Assembly (NCBI GenBank): GCA_937982515.1
Contig: CALJMB010000270.1
Span: 1 to 53,372 of the forward strand
DNA length: 53,372 nt
Direction of reading: 5' to 3'
Source: an uncultured Balneolaceae bacterium
GTDB lineage: Bacteria; Bacteroidota; Rhodothermia; Balneolales; Balneolaceae
Shown: positions 36,367-43,999 of the stretch, in pieces
Layout: each line of letters begins with the position of its first letter
Position numbering within the stretch: position 1 is the first letter of the stretch
Made by a program: the position numbers and the translations under genes
Notes under the pieces: generated by a model
Told to the model about the DNA's origin: nothing
Database searches by the model: none
Seen by the model: the letters and a program-made list of their open reading frames with translations, nothing else

Positions 36367-36792
36367 AAAACTATTGGCTTCAGTATTAACAAAGCATTAC
36401 CCGAAATAAATTCTGACGGCCCTCTGCCAGAAAATCTGCAGATTGGAAATTAATGTATGCCCATGACGGCTGAGCTCCCGCCTACAACCAACAACCATAG
36501 ATAAAAGTACCATATATAGTAGACGATATATGTATATGAATTTCACTCTTAACCTGATATGAGATGATGAGTTTGTCAAAACCAGATCCATTACAGCTAT
36601 CAAACCTAAGCTCCATAACTGAAAGCGGATATGGTTCGGCGAAACTCATAATGTCGCGTTAAGCTTATTATTCAGCGACTTTTAAAAAATTTATTTATAC
36701 TCTATCACTCGCTTAAGCTTAACATATAAAAACAGGATCGATTTAATTTGTTCTTGATCCGGTATTAATGGTAAATAATTCTCAATGATAGT
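36367..36792. other. 426-bp divergent intergenic region between exporter and araC
   Basis: A+T-rich, with promoters expected for both directions. Apart from the operator at its right edge I see no gene. A lone TCCATT half-site pair near 36586-36616 has 25-bp spacing and does not fit the operator. Confidence 0.45.
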
Positions 36793-36822
36793 TGAATGGA
36801 TAATCATTCTATAGGCATGGAC
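36793..36822 (-). promoter_or_regulatory. Candidate AraC operator overlapping the araC start
   Basis: Minus-strand reading: GTCCAT, 15 bp, ATCCATTCA; same 21-bp period and same TAGTATT-type left flank as the other copies. It covers the first codons of the longest araC frame and so argues for the ATG at 36829 as the true start and for autoregulation. It also faces the exporter gene. Confidence 0.6.
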
Positions 36823-36828
36823 AATACT

Positions 36829-37725
36829 ATGAGTGAATTTTCGAAGAAAAGGGAAGGCTTTTTAGGGCAAAAAATAATAGTTGTACCAGAGAACATTCAA
36901 AGAAGCGTTGAAAAGAATCCATTAATTAATTCTCTTTATTTAACATCGATTGGATACTACCCTTTTGCTGAGAATCATTTCCGCGCAAGAAGAAAGGGGG
37001 CTGATCAGTATATTCTGATTTATTGCCTGGAAGGATCGGGAAACATTGAGATCAATAACCAAAAATTTCAGCTTTTACCAAACCATTTTCTTTTAATTCC
37101 TCCATCCATTCCACACCGGTATGGAGCCAACGAGAAAGATCCCTGGAGTATATACTGGCTGCATTTTGTGGGCTCCCGATCTGAATATCTCTATAAGCAA
37201 TTCCTCAATATTAAAGGTGAGCCCGGAGCAGTTCATGTCCCTTTTCAGAAATTCAGAATAGATTTGTTTAAACATATCATGTATATCCTCGAAAAAGGAT
37301 ACAGCAAACAAAATATTGAATATGTAAATATTACACTCTGGGAGCTTCTTTCTTCATTCATTTACTCACGTTTTTTTCAAGAAATCGGCCAGCAGGTTGC
37401 TGAAGCAGATTTCATAAATGAAGCCATCAATTACATGCAGGAGTGCATTGATCAATCCATATCCGTAGAAGAGTTAGCCCGGCATGTCAACTATTCCACC
37501 TCTTACTTCCACTCTTCCTTTAAAGATAAAACCGGCTTTTCACCCGTCCATTATTTTAATCAGCTGAAAATACAGAAAGCCTGTCAGTATTTGAGTTTCA
37601 CAAACTACAGTGTTAAAGAGATAAGCCACAATCTGGGATTCAATGACCCATTCTATTTTTCCCGATTGTTTAAAAAGCTTATGAACCTGTCCCCAAGTAA
37701 ATACAGAAAAATCTATAAGAGTTGA
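36829..37725 (+). CDS. AraC-family transcriptional regulator
   Basis: About 298 residues from this start (309 from an in-frame ATG at 36796). The N-terminal half is a cupin-like effector-binding domain (GADQYILIYCLEGSGNIEI, FLLIPPSIPHRYG and YWLHFVGS), of the type found in sugar-responsive regulators. The C-terminal 100 residues hold two helix-turn-helix motifs (SVEELARHVNYSTSYFHSSFK and YSVKEISHNLGFNDPFYFSRLF) and the family ending LSPSKYRKIY. The start is moved downstream because the candidate operator occupies codons 1-9 of the longer frame. It lies between the glycan loci and the sulfonate operon. Inferred role: activator of susC1, susC2 and suyA promoters in response to a sulfosugar or intermediate. 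Confidence 0.9.
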   Translation: MSEFSKKREGFLGQKIIVVPENIQRSVEKNPLINSLYLTSIGYYPFAENHFRARRKGADQYILIYCLEGSGNIEINNQKFQLLPNHFLLIPPSIPHRYGANEKDPWSIYWLHFVGSRSEYLYKQFLNIKGEPGAVHVPFQKFRIDLFKHIMYILEKGYSKQNIEYVNITLWELLSSFIYSRFFQEIGQQVAEADFINEAINYMQECIDQSISVEELARHVNYSTSYFHSSFKDKTGFSPVHYFNQLKIQKACQYLSFTNYSVKEISHNLGFNDPFYFSRLFKKLMNLSPSKYRKIYKS

Positions 37726-37954
37726 TATAACTATAAGTAAGGAGCTATCAGAGGCCAAAGTATAGTTGTAAAACTAACTGCCTGTAATTCCGGACCCTCT
37801 CTTTCACGCTAGACCAGCCTTAAGTTGCCAGGCATCATCTTATAGATGAACCCTCTTCTATAGCTTCAGGGCCCTCTTCTGATATCCGTTCTAACCTTTA
37901 TTTATGCATTCATCTTTTATTTGAGTGTCCTCTCTTTTCTGTGTAAGGGGCACA

Positions 37955-38145
37955 CCTGCTCTATACCATCTCCGGTTCTTCTCCGGAGCAGGGCCGGGTT
38001 GCCGTCAAAACAGAGACGATATCCCGAGGGTACACCTTCGGTATTTCACCCTTGTTGTATCGAAGGTGTATCGAAGGTGTATCGAAGGTGTACCGGCGTT
38101 GGCCCGGATTTGCCCCGGACCCGGTACGGACCTGGCCCGGAGATG
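37955..38145. repeat. GC-rich palindromic repeat element
   Basis: Outer inverted arms CATCTCCGG (37967-37975) and CCGGAGATG (38137-38145) enclose a CCTGCTC/GAGCAGG stem (37955-37961 with 37986-37992), and TACACCTTCG (38031-38040), which pairs with CGAAGGTGTA. The GC content is far above its surroundings. It may be a REP/MITE-like non-autonomous element; no target-site duplication could be confirmed. Confidence 0.5.
38057..38089. repeat. 11-bp tandem repeat, three copies
   Basis: Three exact head-to-tail copies of GTATCGAAGGT, followed by a diverged GTACCGGCGTT. Each contains the right half of the inverted CGAAGGTGTA motif of the surrounding element. Copy number may vary between strains. Confidence 0.9.
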
Positions 38146-38670
38146 ATATGGTGAGAAGTGAAAGGGCAGAGGGGGCAGCCGCGTCTAATAAGTGAGGCTT
38201 TAATTTGAAATCAGGATTTGACATAAAGAATTAGCTGCATTGACAATAACCAATCCTCAAGCCGGTATTGAGGAGAATTATTATCAAAACTGGCCAACGC
38301 TGTTCAGACATCGACACGGACGCGCTCCTCTCTCAATCCCTCAGTTCCTTTGTCTCCCTCTTTCCTCAAAAGGAGCCGCGGATGGGTCTACACTGGTATC
38401 AGTCTTCGTCCTGGAACACGCTTCCCTCAGAATAAACAACGGACAGGCCTTTTGTATGGTTTAGTGTTTTTGGGGTTCAAAAGATCAGACAAAGGAAATA
38501 TTTGTCAAAGTCTTTCCTCACGGCCTCTAAGGGGAGATACAATCGGTTTCCTATAGGCTCATCTTTCATGTATCGGGCACTCTCGCCAGCGTGAAACTTT
38601 TTTAGACAGCCTGCCCAGGCTGAGCATCGCTGTGCCCTGGCAACCCGTCAACAGGAATTACCATAATTTT

Positions 38671-38700
38671 GTCTATGGTAATAATATCATTGTCCATTTA
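38671..38700 (+). promoter_or_regulatory. Candidate AraC operator of the sulfonate operon
   Basis: Plus-strand GTCTAT, 15 bp, GTCCATTTA: the same direct repeat and 21-bp period as before susC1 and susC2, pointing at suyA 110 bp downstream. A 9-bp inverted repeat ATTACCATA/TATGGTAAT (38657-38665 and 38674-38682) overlaps its left half-site. TATAAAT at 38706-38712 is a possible -10 element. Confidence 0.7.
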
Positions 38701-38809
38701 TTAACTATAAATAAATCATTAGCCTGTCAGAGCAAACTTGAAAAAGTAGTTTTAGACAATTCAATCGCTGTGAATCATTTTACTAAACACGAATAAGGAG
38801 TCTAATCTT

Positions 38810-39088
38810 ATGATCGATTATTTAATGCATGACGAACAGGACACGGTCGGTGTCGCTGTAGTAGACATAAAAAAAGGCCATTTAGCCCGCGGACGCACTC
38901 TGATGGGTAATGGGGCCCCCGAAATAGAGGTATTGTCAGAAATCCCGCTTGGACACAAAATTGCATTGCGCGACTTTGAGCCCGGGGATACGATCATAAA
39001 GTACGGAGTTGACATTGGAAAAGTTGTTAATTCTATCAAAACCGGAGAACATGTACACGTTCACAACCTCAAAACAAAAAGGTGGTAA
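38810..39088 (+). CDS. suyA: (R)-sulfolactate sulfo-lyase small subunit, SAF domain
   Basis: A 92-residue cytosolic protein made of one SAF domain, as in the small half of UxaA-family hydrolases. Visible features are VGVAVVDIKKGHLARGR, EIPLGHKIALRDFEPGDTIIKYG, DIGKVVNSIKTGEHVHVHNL and the ending KTKRW. Together with SuyB it forms the enzyme that splits (R)-3-sulfolactate into pyruvate and sulfite. A good ribosome site (AAGGAG, 38795-38800) precedes the ATG. It is the first gene of a ten-gene operon and stops 5 bp before suyB. The alternative, altronate or galactarate dehydratase, is less likely because of the two-gene arrangement and the comC/slcC neighbours. Confidence 0.82.
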   Translation: MIDYLMHDEQDTVGVAVVDIKKGHLARGRTLMGNGAPEIEVLSEIPLGHKIALRDFEPGDTIIKYGVDIGKVVNSIKTGEHVHVHNLKTKRW

Positions 39089-39093
39089 GTATT

Positions 39094-40257
39094 ATGAACA
39101 TTCCTTCATTTCAAGGTTATCGTCGCGAAAACGGAAGAGTTGGTATTCGCAATCATGTCGTCATCTTGTCAGTTGATGATATATCCAACAGAGCATGTGA
39201 GGTTGTTGCTAATCATATAGATGGTGCCCTGGCCTTGCCCCACGCTTACGGCCGGTTGCAGTTTGGCGAAGATCTCGAACTTTTTTTCAGAACTCTGATA
39301 GGTATGGGTTCCAATCCTAACGTTGCCGCTTGTGTGGTTATTGGCATTGAACCTGAATGGACGCAACATATTGTAGATGGTATAGCCAAGACCGGTAAAC
39401 CCGTGACCGGTTTTTCCATCGAGCGGTGTGGCGAACTAAAGACCGTTGCCAATGCTTCGGCTCAGGCAAAAAAGTATGTACAGTGGGCCAGTGAAATTCA
39501 GCGAGAGGAGTGTGACGTAAGCGAGCTTTATATATCGATGAAGTGTGGGGAATCTGACACTACAACCGGGTTAGGGTCCTGCCCAACGGTTGGAAATTTA
39601 GTTGATAAAATGGTTGCGCTTGGAGCTACTGCTTCATTTGGAGAAACCTCGGAGCTTACGGGGGGCGAGCATATCGTAAGAGAAAAAGCGGCTAATGAAA
39701 AGGTAGCGAATGAATTTATGGAGATATGGAACAGCTACAACGACTTTATCCTTAAGGAAAAAACAAATGACCTCTCAGATTCTCAACCAACAAAAGGAAA
39801 TATTCGCGGAGGCCTTTCTACTATTGAGGAAAAAGCTCTGGGCAATATCGAAAAGCTCGGTAAAAAAACCAAGTTTGTTGGCTGTTTAAAGCCGGCAGAA
39901 GCTCCTTCTGACAAAGGCCTTTGGTTTATGGATACTTCTTCTGCAGCGGCGGAGGCTGTAACCTTATGGGCGGCATCAGGAGCTGTTGTGCACCTGTTTC
40001 CAACCGGGCAGGGAAATATTGTCGGAAATCCCATTGAACCTGTGATTAAACTTTCGGCCAACCCGCAGACATGTGCTACCATGGAAGAGCATATAGATCT
40101 TGACGTCAGCGCACTTCTGCAGGGAGAATTAACAGTTGATGAGGCGGGTGATCAACTGATTGACCTAATGATCCGTACGTGTAACGGGCGTCTTACCGCG
40201 GCTGAGGCACTTGGACATAGAGAATTTGTATTGACCAAATTATACCGGAGCGCTTAG
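39094..40257 (+). CDS. suyB: (R)-sulfolactate sulfo-lyase large subunit
   Basis: A 387-residue UxaA-family C-terminal subunit. Motifs expected for the SuyB branch are readable: FQGYRRENGRVGIRNHVVIL, PHAYGRLQFGEDLELFFRTL, NPNVAACVVIGIEPEWT, SMKCGESDTTTGLGSCPTVG, ETSELTGGE, LSDSQPTKGNIRGGLSTIEE, LWFMDTSSAAAEAVT and FPTGQGNIVGNPIEPVIKL. It eliminates sulfite from (R)-sulfolactate in the cytosol, probably with iron at the cysteine-containing site. A GTG four codons upstream (39082) overlaps the suyA stop, but the ATG at 39094, preceded by AGGTGG, is preferred. The following comC starts one base after its stop, so translation is probably coupled. Confidence 0.82.
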   Translation: MNIPSFQGYRRENGRVGIRNHVVILSVDDISNRACEVVANHIDGALALPHAYGRLQFGEDLELFFRTLIGMGSNPNVAACVVIGIEPEWTQHIVDGIAKTGKPVTGFSIERCGELKTVANASAQAKKYVQWASEIQREECDVSELYISMKCGESDTTTGLGSCPTVGNLVDKMVALGATASFGETSELTGGEHIVREKAANEKVANEFMEIWNSYNDFILKEKTNDLSDSQPTKGNIRGGLSTIEEKALGNIEKLGKKTKFVGCLKPAEAPSDKGLWFMDTSSAAAEAVTLWAASGAVVHLFPTGQGNIVGNPIEPVIKLSANPQTCATMEEHIDLDVSALLQGELTVDEAGDQLIDLMIRTCNGRLTAAEALGHREFVLTKLYRSA

Positions 40258-40258
40258 G

Positions 40259-41353
40259 ATGAGCCAGGCAACAGCAGAACAGATGAAATCCATTCCGATG
40301 TCTGCCGATCGTTATAAACCGGAGGCAATTAAACAGCTCGTTACAAACATTGCCACTGCGTCTGATGTTTCCGAATCAGACGCAGCCATTTTTGCCGATG
40401 CCTTGGTTGATGCAGATATCCACGGCATTTCCACACATGGAATTTCACGTTTATTCATCTACATAAGGCGTATCCAGGAAAAACTTATCAATCCATCGGC
40501 GGAATTTAAGGTTGAGCAACAGCTTGGCTCCACAATGGTTGTGGACGCAGGTAATGGACTGGGACAGGTTCAAGCCGTTAAAACACTGAAAAAGCTTATG
40601 CCAATGGCTGAAAATAATGGCATAGCTGCATGTACTGTCAAAAACTCACAGCATTTTGGCGCACTCTCCTATTACTGTAATATGGCAGCAGAGCACAATA
40701 TGATTTTGCTTGCCACTACTAATTGTGAGCCATCAATGGCTCCCTCAGGAGCAAGTGAAGCTTTTTTCGGAACCAATCCAATAGCCTGTTCTTTTCCCAC
40801 AGACCGGGGCTATCCGGTCAAAATTGATCTTGCCACCTCACGCGTAGCGCGTGGAAATATCATTGAGGCCCAAAAAAGAGGAGAGTCCATCCCTCCGGAC
40901 TGGGCTTTATCTAAAAATGGTAATTCAACTACTAACGCAGCGGAAGCGTTAGCAGGAATAATGCTTCCAATGGCGGGTCATAAAGGATACGCTTTAGCTT
41001 TGATGGTTGAAATACTTTCAGGTGTGTTATCGGGTGCAGCTATAGGCCCTGCGATAGGTTCCATGTATAATGATATGGATCGTAAACAGAATGTAGGCCA
41101 CTTCTTTTGCCTTCTCAATATTTCGGCTTTCCTGGATGTATCCGAATTTAAGCACCGTATTGGAGAGACAATTGAAGGAATCAAAGCTTGCCGGAAGCGT
41201 CCAGGAGTGAAAGATATACTCATTCCGGGGGAACGCTCTTATCAAAGAGCAAGACAAAACCGAAAACATGGAATTTTGGTAGAAGAGGCCACACGTAAAG
41301 AATTGAAGCTTCTTTGCGAGGAACTGAGAATTGAGTTCCCGCTTGACAAATAG
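40259..41353 (+). CDS. comC: Ldh_2-family dehydrogenase, probable (R)-sulfolactate dehydrogenase
   Basis: A 364-residue member of the malate/L-lactate/sulfolactate dehydrogenase superfamily (NTN-independent Ldh_2 fold). Signature residues His55 and His60 (DADIHGISTHGISRL), His132 (VKNSQHFGALSYY) and the GTNPIACSFPTDRG nucleotide-site segment are present. In sulfolactate-degrading bacteria ComC interconverts sulfopyruvate and (R)-sulfolactate with NAD(P)H and supplies the isomer cleaved by SuyAB. It is directly coupled to suyB and followed by the partner of opposite stereochemistry. Malate or ureidoglycolate dehydrogenase activity would be the alternative if seen alone. Confidence 0.75.
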   Translation: MSQATAEQMKSIPMSADRYKPEAIKQLVTNIATASDVSESDAAIFADALVDADIHGISTHGISRLFIYIRRIQEKLINPSAEFKVEQQLGSTMVVDAGNGLGQVQAVKTLKKLMPMAENNGIAACTVKNSQHFGALSYYCNMAAEHNMILLATTNCEPSMAPSGASEAFFGTNPIACSFPTDRGYPVKIDLATSRVARGNIIEAQKRGESIPPDWALSKNGNSTTNAAEALAGIMLPMAGHKGYALALMVEILSGVLSGAAIGPAIGSMYNDMDRKQNVGHFFCLLNISAFLDVSEFKHRIGETIEGIKACRKRPGVKDILIPGERSYQRARQNRKHGILVEEATRKELKLLCEELRIEFPLDK

Positions 41354-41373
41354 GGAGGTAACTTGTATAAACT

Positions 41374-42390
41374 ATGAAACCAAAAATACTAATTACGGAA
41401 AATATCAACGGATGGTGGATCGAGGAGCTTAAATCAAAGTTTGCCGTTCATATAGAACCGGATCTGTGGCAATCACCCGATAAACTTAAAGCACTTGTAC
41501 CGGCTTACAGCGCGTTGATTGTACGCAATCAAACCCGTGTTTCAGCTGATATAATTAAAGCAGGAACACAGCTGCAGGTAATCGGACGTGCAGGTGCCGG
41601 TTTGGATAATATTGATGTTGAATCGGCGTCTGAGGCCGGAATCGTGGTTACTTATACCCCGGATCAAAATTCTATTTCTGTTGCGGAATTAACACTGGGA
41701 ATGATGCTGGCGCTCGCACGTATGCTTCCCCCTGCTAATAACCATGTGCGTAAAGGCCACTGGCAGCGTCAACATTTTGTAGGTACTGAGCTCTTCCGTA
41801 AGACCCTGGGTATTATTGGGCTGGGACGTATTGGCTTTTTAACTGCTCTGCGTGCCCGTGCACTGGGAATGGAAATTCTGGCTTACGATGAATATATAAG
41901 CCCGGATAATACTTTTGTGACTGAGACGCAAGCACAATTGGTAAAACTGGATGATCTGCTCCATCAGGCAGACTTTGTGTCTTGTCATCTCCCTTTGACC
42001 TCAGAAACGAAGCATTTTTTCAACTATGAGCAGTTTTGTAAGATGAAGCCCACTTCATTCTTTCTCAACCTTGCCCGGGGAGGTGTAGTGGATGAACAGG
42101 GCCTCATCCGCGCCCTTCAGGGAAAAAAAATATCGGGAGCTGCACTGGATGTGCGGGAACAGGAGCCACCAGAAAATAGCCCGCTTGCGCAAATGGACAA
42201 TGTTATCCTTACGCCTCACATAGCTGCCTTCACACATGAAGCTCAAAACCGTGTGGTAGCGGCAGTGTGTCAGGATGTGATTTCCGTTCTCCAGGGTGAC
42301 ACAGCAAAAAACTTCGTCAATTTCCCTAAACCAAAACAGCAACGTATGGACATCCATACAGAAGTGGATGAGCTTACTAAAACAGAGTAA
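41374..42390 (+). CDS. slcC: D-isomer-specific 2-hydroxyacid dehydrogenase, probable (S)-sulfolactate dehydrogenase
   Basis: A 338-residue 3-phosphoglycerate-dehydrogenase-like enzyme. The Rossmann motif is Gly149-x-Gly151-x-x-Gly154 (GIIGLGRIG). The catalytic triad reads Arg235 (LNLARGGVVD), Glu264 (DVREQEPPE) and His282 (LTPHIAAFTHE). SlcC of this family oxidises (S)-sulfolactate to sulfopyruvate with NAD+. Paired with ComC it inverts (S)- to (R)-sulfolactate for SuyAB. The regulatory ACT domain of true SerA is absent. AGGGAGGTA 14 bp before the ATG is a likely ribosome site. Isolated from its context it would be called a generic hydroxyacid dehydrogenase. Confidence 0.75.
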   Translation: MKPKILITENINGWWIEELKSKFAVHIEPDLWQSPDKLKALVPAYSALIVRNQTRVSADIIKAGTQLQVIGRAGAGLDNIDVESASEAGIVVTYTPDQNSISVAELTLGMMLALARMLPPANNHVRKGHWQRQHFVGTELFRKTLGIIGLGRIGFLTALRARALGMEILAYDEYISPDNTFVTETQAQLVKLDDLLHQADFVSCHLPLTSETKHFFNYEQFCKMKPTSFFLNLARGGVVDEQGLIRALQGKKISGAALDVREQEPPENSPLAQMDNVILTPHIAAFTHEAQNRVVAAVCQDVISVLQGDTAKNFVNFPKPKQQRMDIHTEVDELTKTE

Positions 42391-42486
42391 TGCCACAAAC
42401 ACCTTGCGGCTGGCTTTCAGATTCCGGAGGTCTAACCAGGTGATTCAACAGGTTTATGCTAACTAATACACTTGTTATAATTTTAG

Positions 42487-43929
42487 ATGAATAATAGTCC
42501 AATGAAAAATTACCCTCTGTATATCAATAACAAATGGGTTCATACAGAAGATACGATCGAAATTACAGATCCATCTACAAACAAACCCTTCGCGAAAATC
42601 AGTACAATAGATCGTGCGGTGGTAAAACAAGCAATTGCACATGCTCATCAGGCTTTTGGGGTATGGAGTAAACTAACGGGTAAAATACGTGGCGAATATT
42701 TAGAAAAAATAGCCAATGAATTGGAAAAGCGAAGTGATGAGGTCGCGCACTTCATCACAAGAGAAAACGGCAAACCACTTGCTCAAAGTAAGGGTGAGGT
42801 AGCAATGTCAGTGGATCATTTGCGCTGGTTTGCCGGAGAAGCCCGGCGAATTTATGGCCGTACGGTTCCCCACCAGGCGGACGGAAAACGCCATCTGATC
42901 ATCAAAAATCCTGTAGGAGTTGTTGCGGCTATCAGTCCTTGGAATTTCCCTCTGGTATTGGCCCTGCGTAAAGTAGCGCCGGCACTGGCTGCCGGTTGTC
43001 CCGTTGTTCTGAAACCCGCCAGTGCAACTCCTGTCTGTGCTGTAATTTTGGCCGAATGTATTGAAGCCGCAAAATTGCCTGCGGGCGTATTCCAACTTGT
43101 AGCGGGTTCCTCTTCAGATATTGCCAATGAGTTTCTCGAAAACCCACTCTGCCGGAAGGTCACCTTTACAGGCTCTACAGAAGTCGGGAGAAAACTGATT
43201 CAAAACGCAGCCAATACCATCAAGCCGTTATCACTGGAACTGGGTGGGCATGCCCCTTTCTTAGTCTTTGAAGATGCCGATATCAATGCGGCGGTTGAAG
43301 GCGCCATTATTACTAAATTCAGAAATACCGGCCAGTCTTGCATCGCTTCTAACCGAATATATGTACAAAGTTCTGTATACGAGCCATTCCTTAATCGCTT
43401 TGTTGAAAGAACAAAACAGCTAAAAGTTGGTGGCGGCCTTGAAAACAACGTAGATATAGGCCCGCTTATCGATGAGGATGGACTGGTCAAGGCATTGGAT
43501 CAGATCCGGGATGCTACCGGTGCAGGGGCTAAACTTATGTGTGGAGGAAAGAGAGTGGAACGCGAAGGTTTTTTCCTGGAACCCACCGTACTTGCAGATG
43601 TTCCCGATTCCGCTGCGTGTATGACGAATGAAACTTTTGCCCCTGTTGCACCAGTGTGTGCATTTGATTCTGAGTCTGAGGTGATAGAACGGGCCAACGA
43701 TACATCATATGGATTATGTGCGTATGCCTATACTCAGGATATAGGGCGATCATTTCGGCTGATGGAATCCTTAGAAGCCGGTACAATCGGATTAAATGAC
43801 GCTGTTCCCAGTACCAGCCAATCTCCCTTTGGTGGAGTTAAACAAAGCGGATGGGGGCGTGAACTTGGTATTGAAGGACTGGAAGCCTTTCTCGAAACCA
43901 AGCATGTTTCACTCGGGCTGGAAATGTGA
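42487..43929 (+). CDS. GabD-like aldehyde dehydrogenase, candidate sulfolactaldehyde dehydrogenase
   Basis: A 480-residue NAD(P)-dependent aldehyde dehydrogenase. Catalytic residues can be placed: Asn153 (ISPWNFPL), Glu251 (LELGGHAPFLVFEDAD) and Cys285 (NTGQSCIASNRIYV). The ending SGWGRELGIEGLEAFLETKHVSLG is that of succinate-semialdehyde dehydrogenase relatives, the branch that also contains sulfolactaldehyde dehydrogenases of the sulfo-Entner-Doudoroff pathway. In this operon it would convert sulfolactaldehyde from the aldolase to (S)-sulfolactate for SlcC. Met1 or Met6 (42502) could start translation. Alternative substrates such as glyceraldehyde or a sugar aldehyde cannot be excluded. Confidence 0.8.
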   Translation: MNNSPMKNYPLYINNKWVHTEDTIEITDPSTNKPFAKISTIDRAVVKQAIAHAHQAFGVWSKLTGKIRGEYLEKIANELEKRSDEVAHFITRENGKPLAQSKGEVAMSVDHLRWFAGEARRIYGRTVPHQADGKRHLIIKNPVGVVAAISPWNFPLVLALRKVAPALAAGCPVVLKPASATPVCAVILAECIEAAKLPAGVFQLVAGSSSDIANEFLENPLCRKVTFTGSTEVGRKLIQNAANTIKPLSLELGGHAPFLVFEDADINAAVEGAIITKFRNTGQSCIASNRIYVQSSVYEPFLNRFVERTKQLKVGGGLENNVDIGPLIDEDGLVKALDQIRDATGAGAKLMCGGKRVEREGFFLEPTVLADVPDSAACMTNETFAPVAPVCAFDSESEVIERANDTSYGLCAYAYTQDIGRSFRLMESLEAGTIGLNDAVPSTSQSPFGGVKQSGWGRELGIEGLEAFLETKHVSLGLEM

Positions 43930-43999
43930 ATAAAGATCAATGATGGTATATGAAAATACCCTGCACATCTAATGTTAACCTATAAATCATCAAAACCAG

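Larger units (their letters stand above)
37726..38670. other. Long intergenic region with repeats between araC and suyA
   Basis: About 950 bp without a convincing gene. Short frames on both strands are low-complexity readings of GC-rich repeats. The middle part (37955-38145) is a palindromic repeat cluster described separately. The stretch 38280-38640 has a different composition from the flanks but encodes nothing recognisable. The operon promoter lies at the right end. Confidence 0.5.

Noticed and set aside
37921..38556. Short plus- and minus-strand frames upstream of suyA
   Set aside because: They translate palindromic GC-rich repeats and unstructured spacer; no homology is recognisable.
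38810..40257. Altronate or galactarate dehydratase (UxaA) split into two genes
   Set aside because: The protein family is shared, but SuyA/SuyB-type motifs, adjacent comC- and slcC-like genes and a PSE exporter make sulfolactate sulfo-lyase the better call.
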